Source of the DNA: an uncultured Prevotella sp.
GTDB lineage: Bacteria > Bacteroidota > Bacteroidia > Bacteroidales > Bacteroidaceae
Length of the DNA: 64,000 nt
Direction of reading: 5' to 3'
Assembly: GCA_944319915.1 (NCBI GenBank)
Contig: CALUEY010000032.1
Location: 16,876-80,875, forward strand
Positions within the stretch are counted from its first letter, which is position 1, and each line of letters begins with the position of its first letter. Shown piece by piece: positions 17,793 through 26,603 of the stretch. The notes under the pieces were generated by a model. That model did not search any database. It was given only the letters and a program-made list of their open reading frames with translations, and was not told the DNA's origin. The position numbers and the translations under genes were made by a program.

Positions 17793-19343
17793 ATGAGCGA
17801 AGAATTACAACAGAAACTCCGTGACCAGCTTTGGGAGGTCGCAAACCGTTTGCGTGGCAATATGTCGGCAAGCGACTTTATGTATTTTACCTTGGGGTTT
17901 ATCTTTTATAAATACCTGTCGGAAAAAATAGAGAAATACGCCAACAGTGCACTTGAAGATGACGAAGTCACTTTTAAAGAATTGTGGGATATGACCGATG
18001 CCGATGCAATGGAGTTACAGGAAGAGGTCAAAAACCAGTGTCTGGAAAATATCGGTTATTTTATAGAGCCCAAATATCTGTTTTCATCTGTTATAGACAC
18101 AATCAAACGAAAAGAAAATATCCTGCCAATGCTGGAACGTTCTTTGAAACGCATAGAGGACAGTACACTTGGGCAGGATAGCGAAGAGGATTTCGGAGGA
18201 CTGTTCTCTGATATAGATTTGGCTTCTCCTAAGTTGGGTAAGACCGCTGACGACAAGAATACATTGGTCAGCAATGTGCTTCTTGCTTTGGATGATATAG
18301 ATTTTGGTGTGGAAGCCTCACAGGAAATTGATATTCTAGGTGATGCCTACGAATATATGATTGGCCAGTTTGCCGCTGGAGCCGGAAAGAAAGCCGGGGA
18401 GTTCTACACGCCGCAGGAGGTCAGTCAGATATTGGCAGAAATCGTGTCTATCGGCCATGCACGGCTTCGCAATGTATATGACCCGACTTGCGGTAGCGGC
18501 TCGTTGCTTTTGCGTGCGGCAAAGGTGGGTCATGCGGTAGATATTTACGGACAAGAGAAGAATCCGACCACTTACAACCTTGCCCGGATGAATATGCTGT
18601 TGCATGGCATCAGGTTCAGCAATTTCAAGATAGAGAACGGCGATACGCTGGAGTGGGATGCCTTTGGCGACATGCAGTTTGATGCGGTAGTGGCAAATCC
18701 TCCTTTCTCCGCAGAATGGAGTGCCGCCGATAAGTTCAACAACGATGACCGTTTCAGCAAGGCCGGGCGGCTCGCCCCGAAGAAAACCGCCGACTATGCC
18801 TTTATCCTCCACATGATTTACCACTTGAATGAGGGCGGCACGATGGCTTGCGTAGCTCCGCATGGGGTGCTGTTCCGTGGCAATGCCGAGGGTGTAATCC
18901 GCCGTTTTCTCATTGAGAAGAAGAACTACATTGACGCCATCATCGGTTTGCCGGCCAACATCTTCTATGGTACGAGCATACCTACCTGCATCCTTGTGTT
19001 TAAGAAATGCCGCAAGGAGGATGACAACATCTTGTTCATTGATGCCAGCAAGGAGTTTGAAAAAGTCAAAACGCAAAACAAGCTCCGTCCGCAACACATT
19101 CAAAAGATAGTGGAAACCTACCGTGATCGCAAGGAAATAGAAAAGTACAGTCACCTTGCCACGCTGCAAGAGGTGGCCGACAACGACTATAACCTGAATA
19201 TCCCTCGTTATGTTGACACCTTTGAGGAAGAAGAACCAATTGACATCAAGGCGGTAATGGCGGAAATCAAGGAACTTGAGGCCAAACGTGCTGAGTTGGA
19301 TAAGGAGATAGACGTGTATCTGAAAGAGTTGGGAATTGTATAA
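17793..19343 (+). CDS. hsdM: Type I restriction-modification DNA methyltransferase subunit
   Basis: The 516-residue protein has the HsdM N-terminal helical domain (residues 1-150), then the N6-adenine methyltransferase core: AdoMet motif I in YDPTCGSGSLLLRA (229-242) and catalytic NPPF (302-305). The C-terminus (ELEAKRAELDKEIDVYLKEL) is a coiled coil that docks on HsdS. Length is normal and the frame intact. HsdM methylates only together with HsdS, yet the hsdS downstream is a stub and no hsdR is in the window, so the complex is probably inactive unless subunits are encoded elsewhere. GC is intermediate between the AT-rich leading genes and the genome. Confidence 0.94.
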   Translation: MSEELQQKLRDQLWEVANRLRGNMSASDFMYFTLGFIFYKYLSEKIEKYANSALEDDEVTFKELWDMTDADAMELQEEVKNQCLENIGYFIEPKYLFSSVIDTIKRKENILPMLERSLKRIEDSTLGQDSEEDFGGLFSDIDLASPKLGKTADDKNTLVSNVLLALDDIDFGVEASQEIDILGDAYEYMIGQFAAGAGKKAGEFYTPQEVSQILAEIVSIGHARLRNVYDPTCGSGSLLLRAAKVGHAVDIYGQEKNPTTYNLARMNMLLHGIRFSNFKIENGDTLEWDAFGDMQFDAVVANPPFSAEWSAADKFNNDDRFSKAGRLAPKKTADYAFILHMIYHLNEGGTMACVAPHGVLFRGNAEGVIRRFLIEKKNYIDAIIGLPANIFYGTSIPTCILVFKKCRKEDDNILFIDASKEFEKVKTQNKLRPQHIQKIVETYRDRKEIEKYSHLATLQEVADNDYNLNIPRYVDTFEEEEPIDIKAVMAEIKELEAKRAELDKEIDVYLKELGIV

Positions 19344-19353
19344 ATTGAGCATT

Positions 19354-20411
19354 ATGACAAACGGCAAAGAGATTGAGGTAATCAATCCAGTTAACTATAA
19401 CGAATTACTGCAACGAGCTGTTGTAGTTTTGGAAAAAGCGAGAGTTTCCATAGCTCGTAGCATTGCGGGTAATGTGAGTAATGCACATTGGGAAATTGGC
19501 AAGTTGTTACAAGAAAGAAAACTGGATTCCAAGCACGGGACAAGTGTAGTAGAACGATTATCTATCGACTTAAAGCAACGCTATCCCAAGATGGGGCTGT
19601 CGCCTCGTAGCCTTTGGTTGATGAAGAAATTTTATTGCAGGTTTTGTGATTCTGCGTTAAAACTGCAACAAGCTGTTGCAGTTTTGCCGTGGGGCATACT
19701 GCCGAACTGATGTCTAATAAATGTACTAAGGACAATGATGACGCAATACTTTATTATGCCGTTGAAACCATAACAAAAGGTTGGAGCCGCGACCTCTTAA
19801 TCAATGCCATCAGCCTTCATGTGTACGAACAAACATGTTTGTCTGTTGAAAAAGATAACAATTTTGCCACAACTCTCCCTGTGCCTGTTGCTTCATATGC
19901 TAATGAAGTTATCAAAAGCACATATAACCTTGGTTTTCTGGGTGTGACGGAGCCTGTACTTGAGTTAGACTTGGAACATCGACTTGTGGAAAAAATTAAG
20001 CTGTTTCTACTTGAATTAGGAAAAGGATTTACTTACATTGGGAATCAATATCCAATAGAATACAAGGGAAGGAATGGCATTGTGGATTTACTCTTTTTCC
20101 ACCGGGGGCTTAGAAGTCTTATTGCCATTGAACTAAAAGCTGACAGATACAAGCTGGAGTATGCAGGGAAAATGAACTATTACCTTTCCATTCTTGACAG
20201 AACAGAACGCGGCGAGGGCGAAAATCCTTCTATCGGTATTATTCTTTGCGCCGAAAAGGATCATGTAGATGTGGAGTTGTCACTTGATGGGCTGGATAAA
20301 CCAATTGGTGTGGCCGACTATCGGTTGATTATCCCACAAGATGACCTGAAACAGATTATACAAGATGAGATTCAGGCATACGATGAAGAAAAAGAAAAGG
20401 GAGACAAGTAA
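19354..20411 (+). pseudogene. DUF1016 (YhcG-type) PDDEXK nuclease, frameshifted
   Basis: Two overlapping frames together make one DUF1016 protein. The first part (19354-19710) has the N-terminal helical domain and breaks at AVLPWG; the second continues HTAELMSNK to 20411 in another frame. The join lies in a GGGG run at 19691-19694 where one base appears missing. The C-terminal part holds the PDDEXK nuclease core (VDLLFF, then IAIELKADRYKLEYAGKM). Such genes commonly sit between hsdM and hsdS in Bacteroidetes type I loci, as here. The start at 19354, 10 bp after hsdM, is preferred over 19336. The break could be a real mutation, slippage-based switching or a sequencing error. Confidence 0.85.
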
Positions 20412-20470
20412 CTGGTAGCAAACCGTGATCGGTTCGTGACAATCAGATTAAACTTCAAGATTAAAGAGTA

Positions 20471-20665
20471 ATGACTATGGCAGATAATAAAGACAAGAAA
20501 GTCCTTAATGTTCCGGCTTTGCGATTTCCGGGGTTTACGGATGAGTGGAAAGAAGAACGGTTAGATGAAATTGCGGAATTATCTAAAGGAGTTGGTATAT
20601 CCAAAGAACAATTATCGGGAGATGGTGAGCCTTGTATTTTGTATGGTGAGCTTTATACCAAATGA
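20471..20665 (+). pseudogene. hsdS: Truncated hsdS (specificity subunit) remnant
   Basis: Sixty-four codons encode the typical HsdS N-terminus: VPALRFPGFTDEWKEERLDE, then GVGISKEQL and ILYGELYTK, the start of the first target-recognition domain. An intact HsdS has about 400 residues with two such domains. The frame ends at TGA 20663-20665, and homology to the 150-bp direct repeat starts at 20667, so the gene was cut exactly at the repeat. Without a specificity subunit HsdM cannot bind a target. Confidence 0.88.
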
Positions 20666-20666
20666 C

Positions 20667-20816
20667 GCGCAATCGTTTTTGCGAAATTTTGCCCCGGGGC
20701 AGTGCGCCGAGCCGATATTTTTCGTATATTTGCCATGCGAATATAGGATGCGGCTCAGCCATGACGCCCGGAAGCAATGCTTCCTGACGTCGCGGCATTC
20801 GCCTTTCGCCATGTTT
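20667..20816 (+). repeat. Right 150-bp direct repeat bounding the island
   Basis: Same-orientation copy of 16094-16244, with its own TATATTTG -7 box at 20725-20732, the TGCCCCGGGGCA palindrome and GGAAGCAATGCTTCC. It abuts the hsdS stub on the left; high-GC chromosomal sequence resumes on the right. Confidence 0.92.
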
Positions 20817-20915
20817 GTGGCCAGAGGGGCGCACCAGGCCAGGCCCGTGGCGATGGGCGGGGGCGCCGGGATTGGCCCAGCACTATAAGCCAATGACTAA
20901 AAAACGGAAACCATC

Positions 20916-21278
20916 ATGAAGAAGATTGCATCACTGTTGGCGTGCGCCGCCTTGTGCTCCGCCGCCATGGCCGACACCGTGCAGCGCGTCACCGTGGGCG
21001 GTGGGCAAGTGGAAGGGTTCGTAACGAGCATCGCCTTCGACGGCGACAACGCCGTGCTCACCTTGGAGGACAACACCACCATCACCGCGCCCATCGACGG
21101 CGTGGCCGTGAGCCTGGCCTACCAAGGCGTGGCCGACGGCATAGGCACCGTCCCGGCTGACGACGGGCGTAGCCCCGACGCAGTATACACCATCAGCGGC
21201 CAGTATGCCGGCACGTCGCCCGAGGGGCTGCCCAAGGGCGTGTATATAGTGGGCGGGAAGAAACTCGTGGTAAAATGA
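20916..21278 (+). CDS. Small secreted protein with C-terminal sorting-like tail
   Basis: A 120-residue protein with a signal peptide (MKKIASLLACAALCSAAMA). Its C-terminal 35 residues (VYTISGQ, then GLPKGVYIVGGKKLVVK) resemble the ending of many Prevotella/Muribaculaceae secreted proteins, similar to T9SS-type C-terminal domains. The middle (VTVGGGQVEGFVTSIAFDG) is short and unassigned. It may be a natural small protein or the remnant of a larger one whose catalytic part was lost. The right direct repeat with its promoter-like box lies 100 bp upstream. Confidence 0.6.
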   Translation: MKKIASLLACAALCSAAMADTVQRVTVGGGQVEGFVTSIAFDGDNAVLTLEDNTTITAPIDGVAVSLAYQGVADGIGTVPADDGRSPDAVYTISGQYAGTSPEGLPKGVYIVGGKKLVVK

Positions 21279-21310
21279 ATGAGGAGCTGTCATTAGGGAG
21301 TTATCATTTA

Positions 21311-21350
21311 AGGAGTTATAGGGAGTTATAAGGAGTTAGAGGGAGTTAGA
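21311..21350 (+). repeat. 10-bp tandem repeat, four units
   Basis: Four consecutive units of RGGAGTTAKA follow the small secreted gene. The region 21279-21458 contains no supported gene. Confidence 0.8.
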
Positions 21351-21458
21351 GGACAAATGCAACTTCGCAAGGCTCCCGGCGCGGTGGGTGCTATGCCCAT
21401 GGCCGCATCTTGCGGGGGCTGCTCCCTGCATCATTGAAATAAAACAAAGACAAAGCCT

Positions 21459-23852
21459 ATGAAACTGAACATCAACGCATTGCTTTCGGCTGCCGCCGCA
21501 GCCATCATGGCCCTGGCCGCCGCCAGGGCGGGGGCGCAGACGTGGAACTTCACCGCCACGGGCGAGGCCGACAAGGCCGCGCTCGCTGCCGACCCCGGCG
21601 CATGGGAGCACGAGCTTACAAGCAGCAACGACCGATACAAGAACCTTGCCAGCTACGACCGCCAGCAGCTCAAGGCCAACGGGCAGGAGCTGCAAGTAAC
21701 CGCAGGGCTGCTCTTCACCGCCGGGGAGGCCGACGCCATACGCATCGACATCAAGGGGAAGCGCATGGCCACCAACAAGCCGCTCACCATAACCATACCC
21801 GGGCTGAAGGCGGGCATGACGCTCACCATGAGCTGCAAGACGTCGAGCAAGACCACCGCACGGGGCTTCAACGTTACCAACCTCGACCCTGTGGAGGGCT
21901 GCTTCAACGCCACCTCGCTCGACGAGCAGACCAACGTGGCTACCGTGGTGGCCGATGGCGACGTGACCCTGGCCAACACCGGCGGGATGTACGTTTACAG
22001 CATCACCGTGGCCGGCCAGCAGCAGGGCGGAGCCGGAGGCTCCACCGGCGCCGACCACTCCGTGGGCATGGACCTCAGGGCCAGCCAGGCCCGCCTCACT
22101 ACCACCGGCGGCGTGGTGAAGTACTACAACACTGCCGACATCGGCTCCATCGACATGGACCGCCAGGCGGGCACCGTCACCGTGAGGCCGCGCTCGGGCG
22201 AGTGGCAGGACGTGTTCACCCGCAGCATCGCCACCATAGGCTTCGCCAAGGCGCAGGCCGGCGGCGGGGAAGCCGAGGTAAGCCGGGGCGGCGTGGAGAT
22301 AACCCGCGCCGGGGGCTGGCTGGAGTCGGCCTACGTGGAGTGGGAGCTGCTCGAGGGGGCCGAGTCGTACAATGTCTACGTGCGCGGCGGCCCTTACGCC
22401 GAGTTCACCCGCCTCGACCGCGAGCTGGTGCGCAACTACGGCACCTACGGGCGGGCCGACGCCGTGGGCCTGCCTGCCGCCGAGGGCTACGAGCTGCGCG
22501 TGGTGCCGGTGAGCGGCGGGGCCGAGCAGGAGGAGGCCGCCTCCACGGCGTCGGCCATCAGCGTGAGGGCCTACGACCGCGCTGGCTACGCCTGGATGGG
22601 GCGCGACGCCGTGGGCGCCTACCAGGCCGACGGCACGCTGAAGCCGACGGCACGCGTGCTATACGTCACCGGGGCCACGGCCAAGACCGTGGAGCTGCCC
22701 GTGGTGACCGGGAGCAACGGCAAGGAGGAAACCTTCACCGGCCTGCAGGCCATCGTCAACGCCTACCAGAAGGGCCGCGAGACGCGCCCGCTATGCGTGA
22801 GGATTGTGGGCCTGGTACGCGCCGCCGACATGGACGCCCTGCTCAGCTCCGAGGGCCTGCAGGTGAAGGGCAAGAACAACGCCACGCCACTTGACATAAC
22901 CATCGAGGGCATTGGCACCGACGCCGCCATATGGGGCTTCGGCCTGCTGCTGCGCAACGCGCTCAGCGTGGAGCTGCGCAACTTCGGCGTGATGCTCTGC
23001 CTCGACGACGCCGTGTCCGTCGACACGAACAACAAGCACTGCTGGATACACAACCTCGACCTCTTCTACGGGCAGACCGGCAGCGACTCCGACCAGGCCA
23101 AGGGCGACGGCACAGTGGACATAAAGGGCAAGAGCACCAACATCACCGTGGCCTACTGCCACTTCTTCGACAGCGGCAAGTCGTCGCTATGCGGCATGAA
23201 GAGCGAGAGCGCCGACTGCCTCATAGACTATCACCACAACTGGTTCGACCACAGCGACTCGCGCCACCCGCGGGTGCGCACCATGACCGTGCACGTGTGG
23301 AACAACTACTACGACGGCTGCTCCAAGTATGGCGTGGGCGCCACCATGGGGTCGAGCGTGTTCGTCGAGGCCAACTTCTTCCGCGCCACAAAGAACCCCA
23401 TGCTCATTTCGCGGCAGGGAACCGACGCCAAGGGCGACGGCACCTTCTCGGGCGAGGACGGGGGCATGATAAAGAGCTATGGCAACGTTTATGCCGAGGC
23501 GGCCGCGGGCGGCGCCTACACGCCCATCACGCAGCGTGAGAGCGCCACGGGCTTCGACTGCTACGAGGCCGCCACGCGCGCCGAGCAGGTGGCGCCGTCG
23601 GTGGTGACGCTCGCCGGAGGCACGCCCTACAACAACTTCGACACCGACCCGGCCCTCATCTACGACTACACGCCGCTGCCGGCTGCCGACGTGCCTGCCG
23701 CCGTTACGGGCCACTGGGGCGCCGGGCGCATGGACAAGGGCGACTTCGGCTGGACGTTCGACAACGCCAAGGCCGATGGCGACTACAGCGTGGACACCGC
23801 CCTCAAGGCCGCCCTCGAGCAGTACCAGCCATCGCTCGTGGGAAGCTTTTAA
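21459..23852 (+). CDS. Pectate lyase, polysaccharide lyase family 1, multidomain
   Basis: The 797-residue secreted enzyme cleaves polygalacturonate by beta-elimination. A signal peptide (to about residue 27, ...ARAGAQ) leads into a beta-rich domain (about 28-195) like the carbohydrate-binding or Ig-like modules found before Bacteroidetes PL1, then a fibronectin-like linker. The PL1 parallel beta-helix occupies about 400-770. Typical PL1 strands are present: GDGTVDIKGKSTNITVAYC, DYHHNWFDHSDSRHPRVR (calcium and catalytic Arg region) and VHVWNNYYDG. It is in its own transcription unit but fits the GH28/GH97 pectin genes 32 kb away. Confidence 0.9.
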   Translation: MKLNINALLSAAAAAIMALAAARAGAQTWNFTATGEADKAALAADPGAWEHELTSSNDRYKNLASYDRQQLKANGQELQVTAGLLFTAGEADAIRIDIKGKRMATNKPLTITIPGLKAGMTLTMSCKTSSKTTARGFNVTNLDPVEGCFNATSLDEQTNVATVVADGDVTLANTGGMYVYSITVAGQQQGGAGGSTGADHSVGMDLRASQARLTTTGGVVKYYNTADIGSIDMDRQAGTVTVRPRSGEWQDVFTRSIATIGFAKAQAGGGEAEVSRGGVEITRAGGWLESAYVEWELLEGAESYNVYVRGGPYAEFTRLDRELVRNYGTYGRADAVGLPAAEGYELRVVPVSGGAEQEEAASTASAISVRAYDRAGYAWMGRDAVGAYQADGTLKPTARVLYVTGATAKTVELPVVTGSNGKEETFTGLQAIVNAYQKGRETRPLCVRIVGLVRAADMDALLSSEGLQVKGKNNATPLDITIEGIGTDAAIWGFGLLLRNALSVELRNFGVMLCLDDAVSVDTNNKHCWIHNLDLFYGQTGSDSDQAKGDGTVDIKGKSTNITVAYCHFFDSGKSSLCGMKSESADCLIDYHHNWFDHSDSRHPRVRTMTVHVWNNYYDGCSKYGVGATMGSSVFVEANFFRATKNPMLISRQGTDAKGDGTFSGEDGGMIKSYGNVYAEAAAGGAYTPITQRESATGFDCYEAATRAEQVAPSVVTLAGGTPYNNFDTDPALIYDYTPLPAADVPAAVTGHWGAGRMDKGDFGWTFDNAKADGDYSVDTALKAALEQYQPSLVGSF

Positions 23853-24108
23853 GGATTAAGGATTAAGAAGGGGGCCGCGCGTGGCATGGGGCGGCAGCAT
23901 ATGCCTGTATCCTGCCGCCTGGCAGGGCAAGGGCTTTGCTGCCGCAACTCCTTTGCCCCTTGGCTCCCCATGATGGAAAATTAGAAGCTGTTTTGATTTT
24001 GTCAAAGTTGATAAAATCAAAACAGCTTCTTAGAGTGAAAAGACGATGGCAACTCTGCCACATATACATACCACATGGGGCGACGTGGATGGCGAATGGG
24101 AAGACGCC
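23853..24108. other. Spacer with TTAAGGA array and hairpin
   Basis: A short TTAAGGA heptad array follows the lyase stop (23852-23872). The perfect hairpin at 23983-24030 closes the spacer between the convergent lyase and buk genes. No gene is seen. Confidence 0.6.
23983..24030. terminator. Perfect 18-bp inverted repeat (AGAAGCTGTTTTGAT family)
   Basis: Arms 23983-24000 and 24013-24030 are exact complements around a 12-base loop. Related sequence occurs at 61087-61119 (imperfect hairpin) and as a half-site near 63774-63790. It may terminate both convergent genes or be the remnant of a mobile element. Confidence 0.75.
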
Positions 24109-25212
24109 TCAAGCCCCCACCGGCTCCACCATGCCCTGGCGGCAGTCCTCGCCGGTGTAGCTCATCACCTGCAGCTCGCCGCGCAGCGCGCCGAGGGCGT
24201 TGAGGGCCAGCGACAGCATCTCGTTCTCGCCGGGCATCACCACCACCGGGGCCAGGCTCTCCACCTGCGGGCGCAGCAGCGCCATGCAGTGGGCGCTGTG
24301 GGCTATGCCGCCCGTTACGATGATGGCGTCGGCGTGGCAGCCCAGGGCCACGTACATGGCCCCCACCTGCTTGGCCACGGCATACATCATGGCGCTCACC
24401 ACGGTGCGGTAAGGCTCCTCGCCGGCCTCGGCGCGCGCCGAGAGCGTAATCATGTCGTTGCTGCCCAGCCAGGCCGCCAGCCCGCCCCTGCCGCACACCA
24501 TCTGCTTTACCTGCCGCTCGGTGAAGCGGCCGCCGAAGCACAGCTCCACGAGCTGCATGGCTGGCAGCGTGCCGGCGCGTTCGGGGGTGAACGGCCCCTC
24601 GCCGCCCAGGGCGTTGTTCACGTCGATTACGCGGCCCCGGCGGTGCGCCCCCACGGAGATGCCTCCGCCGAGGTGGGCCACGATGAGGTCGGAGTCCTCG
24701 TAGCGGCGGCCCACTGAGGCGGCATAGCGGCGGGCCACGGCCTTGTGGTTGAGCGCGTGGAACACCGAGCGACGCTCCAGCAGTGGCAGTCCGCTGATGC
24801 GGGCCTCGGGCCGCAGCTCGTCCACCACCACGGGGTCGGCCGTGAAGGCAGGGCAGCCGCAGCGCCCGGCCAGCTCGTCGGCTATGAGCGCCCCGAGGTT
24901 GCAGGCGTGCTCCATGCGCGCCTCGGCGAGGTCGCGCTTCATGCGCTCGTTAACGGCATACACGCCGCCCGGCAGCGGCCGGAGCAGTCCGCCCCGCCCT
25001 ATCACGGCGTCGAAGCGCAGCGGAATGCCGGCCTCCCGCAGGCGGGCGAGGATGAAGTCGCGGCGGTAAGCATACTGGTCGGCCACGCGCTCGAAGCGCG
25101 CCAGCTCGGCCACGGGGTGGTGGGCCCCGGCCGCCCACACCTGCCGCTCGTCGTGGAAGATGGCCATCTTGGTAGATGTTGAGCCGGGGTTTATCACTAA
25201 TATCTTCTTCAT
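24109..25212 (-). CDS. buk: Butyrate kinase
   Basis: The 367-residue enzyme of the acetate/butyrate kinase (ASKHA) fold converts butyryl-phosphate and ADP to butyrate and ATP. The N-terminal phosphate motif is VINPGSTSTKMAIF; IVAHLGGGISVGAH and VTGGIAHS are further ATP-binding elements. The start at 25212 overlaps the upstream stop (ATGA), so it is translated together with ptb. A branched-chain acyl substrate cannot be excluded. Confidence 0.9.
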   Translation of the reverse strand: MKKILVINPGSTSTKMAIFHDERQVWAAGAHHPVAELARFERVADQYAYRRDFILARLREAGIPLRFDAVIGRGGLLRPLPGGVYAVNERMKRDLAEARMEHACNLGALIADELAGRCGCPAFTADPVVVDELRPEARISGLPLLERRSVFHALNHKAVARRYAASVGRRYEDSDLIVAHLGGGISVGAHRRGRVIDVNNALGGEGPFTPERAGTLPAMQLVELCFGGRFTERQVKQMVCGRGGLAAWLGSNDMITLSARAEAGEEPYRTVVSAMMYAVAKQVGAMYVALGCHADAIIVTGGIAHSAHCMALLRPQVESLAPVVVMPGENEMLSLALNALGALRGELQVMSYTGEDCRQGMVEPVGA

Positions 25213-26147
25213 AGGCTTGGTGCGTTGCATGGGTTGCAGGCCCCGGCGGCGCAGGCCAGGGCCAGGCTGGCGTACTTGGCCGGGCCGGCGTCGGCGCGCG
25301 AGGCGAGCACCACGGGCGCCGTGGTGCCGCAGAGCATCCCGGCCATGCGGGCGTGGCCGAAGAGCGACATGGTTTTGTAGAACGTGTTGCCGGCCTCGAT
25401 GCCCGGGAACACGAGCACGTCGGCCCTGCCCGCCACGGGCGAGCTGATGCCCTTCAGCTGCGCGCTGTGGGCGTCGCAGGCCGTCTTCACGTCCATGGGG
25501 CCGTCAACCACGGCGTCGCCGTATGCCCCGGCGGCGGCCCGCCGCTTCAGCTCGAGGTAGCTCAGCGTTTGCGGGAACTTGTCGCTCGTCTTCTCGGAGC
25601 AGTGTATCAGGGCCACGTGCGGCACGTCCACGCCGAGCCTGCGGCAGGCGTCCACGGCGTAGCGCAGCATGGCGTCGAACTGCTCGAGCGTGGGCTTGGG
25701 AATCACGGCCACGTCGGTGGCGAAGAGCAGTTTGGGGTAATCGGGCGACTCGATGGCCGTGAGGTGGCTCATCACGCTGCCCGGCAGGAGCAGTCCGCGC
25801 TCCTTGTCGAGCACGGCGCGCAGCAGGTTGTCGGTGTTCAAGGCCCCTTTCATGAGCACGTCGGCGCGCCCCTGTCGCACCGCGCCTACGGCCATGCGCG
25901 CCGCCTCGTCGGGCGTGGGCGCGCTGAGCAGCTCCACGCGGCCTGCGTGGCGGCTGCAAACGTCGTCGATGGGCCATGCCGCCGCCCCGCAGCAGGCAAG
26001 CACGAAGTCGGCCGTGCCCTCATCGAGGGCGCGTGTTATGGCGTAGCCTGTGTGGGCATCGGAGGGGCAGGCCACGGCCACGCGCCTCCGACCTGGCATG
26101 GAGCGCAGGCTCGACATGAGCGAGTGGAAATCACATATATGTTGCAT
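25209..26147 (-). CDS. ptb: Phosphate butyryltransferase
   Basis: The 312-residue enzyme exchanges CoA for phosphate on butyryl-CoA. Family landmarks include GRADVLMKGALNTDNLLRAV, VMSHLTAIESP and the C-terminal PGIEAGNTFYKTMSLFGHA. ATG 26147 gives the usual length. A TAAATTTG -7 box on the minus strand (26172-26165) lies so close that the leader is only about 10 nt. With buk it forms a substrate-level phosphorylation operon for butyrate or branched short-chain acids. Confidence 0.9.
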   Translation of the reverse strand: MQHICDFHSLMSSLRSMPGRRRVAVACPSDAHTGYAITRALDEGTADFVLACCGAAAWPIDDVCSRHAGRVELLSAPTPDEAARMAVGAVRQGRADVLMKGALNTDNLLRAVLDKERGLLLPGSVMSHLTAIESPDYPKLLFATDVAVIPKPTLEQFDAMLRYAVDACRRLGVDVPHVALIHCSEKTSDKFPQTLSYLELKRRAAAGAYGDAVVDGPMDVKTACDAHSAQLKGISSPVAGRADVLVFPGIEAGNTFYKTMSLFGHARMAGMLCGTTAPVVLASRADAGPAKYASLALACAAGACNPCNAPSL

Positions 26148-26329
26148 GGATGTTAAGTTTCCTGCAAATTTAACCCTTTTCCGCCAATATCCGCCCATGG
26201 GCCGCCACATAAATTGCCGTGCTTAACGTATAATAACGCTGCGGGCGCCCGCCACTGGCCGTTGGCGTCAGCTCGCGCAAGCTGCCGCCGGCTTTTACGC
26301 ACCGTCCTCGATGCGCAAAAGTCGGCGCA

Positions 26330-26343
26330 TTGATGTATGTCAA
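26330..26343. promoter_or_regulatory. FNR/CRP-like 14-bp site upstream of the ncRNA promoter
   Basis: TTGATGTATGTCAA matches the FNR-type half-site arrangement TTGAT-N4-ATCAA at 9 of 10 positions. It ends 60 bp before the -7 box. The identical 14-mer lies at 63850-63863 before the rRNA promoter. Confidence 0.45.
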
Positions 26344-26380
26344 GAAAACGCCGGTTTGCGCAACATTCCGGCGCCTGCGC

Positions 26381-26411
26381 TTTGCCCAAACCGCCTTGCG
26401 CGTTATCTTTG
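26381..26411 (+). promoter_or_regulatory. Promoter of the structured ncRNA
   Basis: TTTG (26381-26384) and TATCTTTG (26404-26411), spaced 19 bp, are a perfect match to the Bacteroidetes primary promoter. Confidence 0.88.
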
Positions 26412-26416
26412 CAGGT

Positions 26417-26603
26417 GCATTCGTGATGAATGTACTGTTATTCATTAGGTTAGTAGTTAATAGATTTAAGGTAAAGATTTATGTTATTAGATTTTCATGA
26501 CGACGGTAATGCCCATGCGGTGATTAGATGACTAAGAGTTGCATTGGCATCCGTCCGAGGGAATAGCGCGGGGTGAGTGATTCATACCGCGCTGTTTCTT
26601 TAT
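26417..26603 (+). ncRNA. Structured small RNA, about 187 nt (possibly 6S/Bacteroidales-1-like)
   Basis: A perfect promoter, compact folding and an intrinsic terminator define a stand-alone RNA gene with no open frame. The 5' end can form GCAUUC/GAAUGU (26417-26422 with 26428-26433). The centre forms a long hairpin, GACGG-UA-AUGCC (26502-26513) with GGCAUCCGUC (26546-26555). The 3' end is AGCGCGG/CCGCGCU (26565-26571 with 26587-26593), followed by a U-rich tail. The middle is AT-rich in a GC-rich genome, as expected for a conserved RNA. Size and architecture suggest the Bacteroidales-1 or 6S RNA class, but I cannot confirm the family without a covariance search. Confidence 0.72.
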
